Below are positions 16,536 through 19,192 of a stretch of 19,192 nucleotides of DNA, in pieces (within the stretch, counting starts at the first letter, position 1; every line of letters begins with the position of its first letter). The translations under genes and the position numbers were made by a program. Location of the stretch: assembly GCA_030374735.1 (NCBI GenBank), contig JASCIV010000464.1, positions 1-19,192 on the forward strand, read 5' to 3'. Source of the DNA: Gracilaria caudata. Lineage: Eukaryota > Rhodophyta > Florideophyceae > Gracilariales > Gracilariaceae. Under the pieces are notes generated by a model. That model was given only the letters and a program-made list of their open reading frames with translations. It made no database searches and was not told the origin of the DNA.

Positions 16536-16568
16536 CGCCTGAGGTGGCACACTCCTCCGCTACGCGTC

Positions 16569-16570
<2 letters not shown>

Positions 16571-16602
<32 letters not shown>
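16571..16602 (+). terminator. RNA polymerase III terminator, run of 32 T
   Basis: An uninterrupted T run starts 25 bases after the tRNA discriminator base. Four to six T are usually enough for Pol III termination. The exact length may be uncertain in an assembly because homopolymers are error-prone. Confidence 0.75.
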
Positions 16603-16604
<2 letters not shown>

Positions 16605-16786
16605 CCAACGAACGGGCGCGGCGGGGGGGAGACAAACAAAAAAAAAGCACGCGCGCCCGCCGACGCCGACGCCGACGCGACGCGACGCGCGCACAGCGGC
16701 GCGCGCGCGCCACATGCATGCGCGCGGTGGCGTGTGGCGTGCGGGGCGGCGGCGCAGTGTTGTGCGCGACGAGTGTGTTGCGCGCC

Positions 16787-17575
16787 ATGATGCATCATCC
16801 TCTACGACGCGCGCTTCGGCAGCTGCACATCGTCAGTGCCGACGTTACCAACCGTCACGAAGCAACGCGCGCATCAACAGCCTCCGCAGTGGTGTTATTG
16901 TCCGGTGGTCTCGATTCCACCACCGCGCTCGCGCTCGCTCTTTCTCGTAACCTACGCGCACACACTCTGTCGTTCGATTACTCGCAGCGTCACGCACACG
17001 AACTGCGCGCCGCGCGCGCCATTTCGCGCGCGTTGGGCGCCAGTTCTCACACCGAGACGCGCGTGGATACGCGCGTGTTCCGTGATTCCGCGCTCACCGA
17101 TCACACGTTGAGCGTGCCCAAGCAGCGCGCGCCGCGCGCGCAGCTGTCGCGCACCATTCCCATCACCTACGTGCCCGCGCGCAACATCATCTTCCTGTCA
17201 TACGCGCTGGCACTGGCCGAGTCGCTGCGCGCGCAGTACATCTACATTGGCGCCACGGCGGTGGATTATTCCGGGTACCCGGACTGTCGGCCGTCGTTCT
17301 TTGCGGCGTTCCAGCGTGTGGCGGACGTGGGCACCAAGGCGGGCGCGCAACACGATGCGGCGCCGCGCATCTGTACGCCGTTGCTGCATCTGTCCAAGCG
17401 ACAGATCATCGAGACGGGGCTGCGGCTGGGCGTGGACTACGGCATGACGCACTCGTGCTACGACCCCGCGGCGGACGGACGGCCGTGCACCATGTGCGAC
17501 TCGTGCATTCTGCGCGCAGAGGCGTTCACTCAGCTGGGCTTCGACATGGATCCCGCGCTCAAACGCTTCCGCTAA
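16787..17575 (+). CDS. queC: QueC, 7-cyano-7-deazaguanine (preQ0) synthase
   Basis: The 262-residue enzyme has every QueC hallmark: ATP-pyrophosphatase loop VVLLSGGLDSTTAL (35-48), FDYSQRHAHEL (63-73), YVPARNIIFLSYALALAESL (128-147), IGATAVDYSGYPDCRPSFFAAF (154-175) and the zinc site SCYDPAADGRPCTMCDSC (Cys224, 234, 237, 240). QueC converts 7-carboxy-7-deazaguanine to preQ0 with ammonia and ATP, in queuosine/archaeosine-type synthesis. Eukaryotes normally salvage queuine instead, so a nuclear copy is unusual. Residues 1-34 extend beyond bacterial QueC and are rich in His, Arg, Ala and Ser. With the in-frame ATG at 16718 the extension would be 57 residues, either way a possible organelle-targeting peptide. 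I prefer 16787 because an out-of-frame ATG at 16714 overlaps the earlier start. It follows tRNA-Lys by 240 bases. Confidence 0.93.
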   Translation: MMHHPLRRALRQLHIVSADVTNRHEATRASTASAVVLLSGGLDSTTALALALSRNLRAHTLSFDYSQRHAHELRAARAISRALGASSHTETRVDTRVFRDSALTDHTLSVPKQRAPRAQLSRTIPITYVPARNIIFLSYALALAESLRAQYIYIGATAVDYSGYPDCRPSFFAAFQRVADVGTKAGAQHDAAPRICTPLLHLSKRQIIETGLRLGVDYGMTHSCYDPAADGRPCTMCDSCILRAEAFTQLGFDMDPALKRFR

Positions 17576-17631
17576 ACATAAAACACAAAAAAGAGAGTAA
17601 GAACAAAACAAGCAACACACAGCAGCAACGT

Positions 17632-17648
17632 CACACACACACACACAC
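17632..17648. repeat. CA dinucleotide repeat
   Basis: An uninterrupted CA run of about eight units lies in the QueC 3' flank. It is a simple microsatellite. Confidence 0.85.
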
Positions 17649-17900
17649 TGTCGGACAAGAAAAAAAGGTGGCAGCGAAGAAATGATCTCGCGGCGTGCGA
17701 GATGGGCGGTCAACGCGATACGTCTTGCCGTTTCTCGTCGAAACGCGCGCGCGCCCAAGAGGGGCGCGTGCGCGCGCCAAATTACGCAATTCGCCGCTGT
17801 AAGCGAGTTGCGCCGCTTCGACACGCCGCCGTCAGGTGCGCGCGCGCGCGCGCCGCGTGTGCCGCGCACAGGCGGCTGCCGCTCGTGCGCAGCCGCGCTG

Positions 17901-17908
17901 TATAAATA
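17901..17908 (+). promoter_or_regulatory. TATA box of the EEP gene
   Basis: TATAAATA is the only clear AT-rich element in this GC-rich stretch and lies 246 bases before the EEP ATG. If transcription starts about 30 bases downstream, the 5' leader is near 215 bases and contains no upstream ATG. Confidence 0.6.
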
Positions 17909-18146
17909 CCCGTTAACTTCTGCTCGTGCCGTTCGCGCCGTCGCCACACCCCCCCACCCCGCTCCTTGCCCCCACACACACCGTCGTCTCGCTCTCCCTC
18001 ACCCGCAGACACACACACTCACACACCCGCCGCCCCACCGCACCCCCACTCCCCCCCATCCGTCGTGTGCTCCTTGCTCGCATCGCCTTGACACATTCAA
18101 CACCTTGTTCATTCAAAAAAGCAATCCACAGCTTGTGGCCGCATTG

Positions 18147-19133
18147 ATGACGCCTGAGACTGTCAACTCGCGCTTCTCCGTGCTCACGTTCAACCTGCTG
18201 GCGCCGCCGTACAAGCGGTTGCCCACGCGCAACGACGCGCGCGAACGCGAGCGCGACAATGACGCGCTGTGGAACGCGCGCTTCGACACCATCCTGCACA
18301 TGCTTCAGACGCTATCGCCCGCGCCGGCCGTGATAGCGTTACAGGAGGTGTGGTTCCACAAGCCGCTGTTGGCCAAGCTGGAGGCCACATTTTCGCCGTT
18401 CTTCCACATCCTGTACGCGCGCCGTCCGCACAAGGAGGACGGGCTGGCCACGCTGGTGAGCAGAGACACCACGCTGTTCCGCGACGTGCGCCATGTGAAC
18501 ACGTTCCTGCTGTCGGACGCGTCGGTCAAGGGCACGTGCGACCGCGTGGCGCTGGCGGTGAGCGCGGAGCTACAGCCTCCGCCCGGCGCGCGCGCCAGCG
18601 CGCGCAGCCGACTGCTGCTGCTCAACACGCATCTGACGTTTCCGCACTCGTTCATCCCCGCCAAGATGCGCGAGATGCAGGCGTGCGTGCTGACCACGTT
18701 TGTGAACCGCTTCTCCAAGAGCTGCGCGCAGCCGGTGGCGTCGTTGATCATGGGCGACTTCAACAGCGACCTGAAATCGAGCGTGTGCCAGCGCGTGCTG
18801 TCGCAGCGCTTTGTGAGCTGTTACCAGCAGCTGCAGGGCGACTCGGCGCCGGTGACGCACCTGAACCACCGGCGGCAGCACGTGTTTGTGGATCATGTGT
18901 TCCTGCGCCACGGGCGCGGCGCGGAGCGCACGTCGCCGTCGCCCGTGTCGGTGGTGAGCGAGAGCGAGGGCGACGCGCGCGCGAAGCGCGCGTGTGTGGC
19001 GATTGTGCCGGTGCAGACGCACGTGTACCCGGAGCAACTGCCCACGCACTGCTTCCCCAGCGAGTTCAAACTCAGCGACCACCGACCCGTGGCCATCTCG
19101 TTCGAGCGCGTGTTGGCGCCCGCGTGGCGTTGA
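18147..19133 (+). CDS. Endonuclease/exonuclease/phosphatase (EEP) family protein, plant-type
   Basis: The 328-residue protein carries the EEP catalytic set: Asn16 in TFNLLAPPYKRL, metal-binding Glu67 in IALQEVWF, LLNTHLTFPH (158-167), MGDFNSD (202-208) and SDHRPVAISF (310-319) with catalytic Asp311/His312. TFNLLAPPYKRL, the DGLATLV segment and THLNHRRQHVFVDHVFL (237-253) resemble the plant EEP proteins of the At5g54130 type, whose Arabidopsis member adds a calcium-binding region. Substrate is unknown; relatives act on RNA, DNA or phosphoesters (CCR4, nocturnin, sphingomyelinase). An acidic/Ser insertion (about 258-280) precedes the last strands. The start is the first ATG after the TATA box. 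Nearly all third codon positions are G or C. Confidence 0.83.
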   Translation: MTPETVNSRFSVLTFNLLAPPYKRLPTRNDARERERDNDALWNARFDTILHMLQTLSPAPAVIALQEVWFHKPLLAKLEATFSPFFHILYARRPHKEDGLATLVSRDTTLFRDVRHVNTFLLSDASVKGTCDRVALAVSAELQPPPGARASARSRLLLLNTHLTFPHSFIPAKMREMQACVLTTFVNRFSKSCAQPVASLIMGDFNSDLKSSVCQRVLSQRFVSCYQQLQGDSAPVTHLNHRRQHVFVDHVFLRHGRGAERTSPSPVSVVSESEGDARAKRACVAIVPVQTHVYPEQLPTHCFPSEFKLSDHRPVAISFERVLAPAWR

Positions 19134-19192
19134 GAGAAAGAAAAAAAAAAAAAAAGAAAAAAAAAAAACACGCCGCTGTTTTTTTTTGTTTT
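19134..19192. repeat. A-rich and T-rich tracts after the EEP stop
   Basis: A runs of 15 (19141-19155) and 12 (19157-19168) are separated by a single G and followed by a T-rich end. On the transcript this is an A-rich 3' flank. No gene is seen before the window ends. Confidence 0.7.

Larger units (their letters stand above)
16455..16546 (+). tRNA. tRNA-Lys(UUU) interrupted by an intron in the D-loop
   Basis: The cloverleaf is complete. The acceptor stem is GCCTCAG (16455-16461) with CTGAGGT (16539-16545); the end pair is G-U and the discriminator is G16546. The D stem is GCTC (16464-16467) with GAGC (16495-16498). The anticodon stem is TTAGG/CCTAA (16500-16504/16512-16516) around loop CTTTTAA, anticodon TTT at 16507-16509. 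The variable loop is TGGCC. The T arm is GCGGG-TTCGAGC-CCCGC (16522-16538). The D-loop should be AGTTGGTA but holds about 19 extra bases between T16474 and A16494, so the gene is split by a short intron. CCA is not encoded. The sequence is close to eukaryotic tRNA-Lys. Confidence 0.93.
17576..18146. other. Intergenic and leader region between QueC and EEP genes
   Basis: It holds the QueC 3' flank with a (CA)8 run (17632-17648), a 16-base alternating GC run (17838-17853), a TATA box (17901-17908) and a C-rich, G-poor leader (17944-18060) before the EEP start. A frame open from 17682 joins the EEP frame but translates to Arg/Pro/His-rich text upstream of the TATA box, so it is not coding. The first ATG after the TATA box is the EEP start at 18147. 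Confidence 0.55.

Noticed and set aside
16571..16602. Poly-T run as the tail of a retrotransposon on the minus strand
   Set aside because: No target-site duplication or element body is visible; its place just after a tRNA fits a Pol III terminator better.
16544..16786. Upstream extension of the QueC frame to 16544
   Set aside because: It would translate the tRNA 3' end and the T run as polyphenylalanine; the true start is 16787 or 16718.
17198..17977. Minus-strand frame of 259 codons
   Set aside because: Long only because the GC-rich DNA lacks stops; lies opposite the QueC 3' half and the promoter of the EEP gene.
17682..18146. Upstream extension of the EEP frame
   Set aside because: It starts before the TATA box and encodes Arg/Pro/His low-complexity sequence.

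Overview
This is nuclear DNA of a photosynthetic eukaryote. The evidence is a spliced ribosomal-protein gene with a yeast-type branch point, a second spliced gene, CENP-C, Prp40 and APC3/CDC27 genes, a thylakoid CURT1/CAAD protein with an apparent transit peptide, and a tRNA gene with eukaryotic internal promoter boxes. Genes are compact and nearly intron-free: two introns are seen across about thirteen genes. The tRNA-Lys is interrupted inside its D-loop, a rare arrangement best known from the red alga Cyanidioschyzon and red-algal nucleomorphs. A unicellular red alga, or a relative with a compact genome, is my best guess. This is inference, not proof.

Layout. The left edge (1-84) looks like the end of a DNA transposon with a perfect hairpin. 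A plastid CURT1-like gene (390-929, +) converges on an ER-lumen SDF2-like MIR protein (1286-1933, -). About 750 bp with a palindromic patch separates SDF2 from an INO80-complex NFRKB-like gene (2686-3996, +). Next are the two-exon ribosomal protein eS25 gene (4785-5322, +) and CENP-C (6117-7838, +). CENP-C converges within 59 bp on a Prp40-type splicing factor with four WW domains (7898-10450, -). Prp40 is divergent from APC3/CDC27 (10861-12963, +) across about 410 bp. A spliced gene for an unrecognised 152-residue protein (13049-13609, -), a weakly coding stretch (13.7-14.8 kb) and a secreted or ER FkbM-type methyltransferase (14798-15775, -) follow.

The last 3 kb differ in texture. They are very GC-rich, with alternating CG runs, long A or T tracts and CA repeats. 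They hold tRNA-Lys(UUU) with a D-loop intron (16455-16546, +), a complete QueC (7-cyano-7-deazaguanine synthase, 16787-17575, +) and a plant-type endonuclease/exonuclease/phosphatase protein (18147-19133, +) behind a clear TATA box.

The genes do not form one pathway. They are mostly core nuclear functions (chromatin, centromere, mitosis, splicing, translation) plus plastid and secretory proteins. The two observations most worth pursuing are the D-loop-interrupted tRNA-Lys and a de novo 7-deazaguanine biosynthesis enzyme in a eukaryotic nuclear genome.
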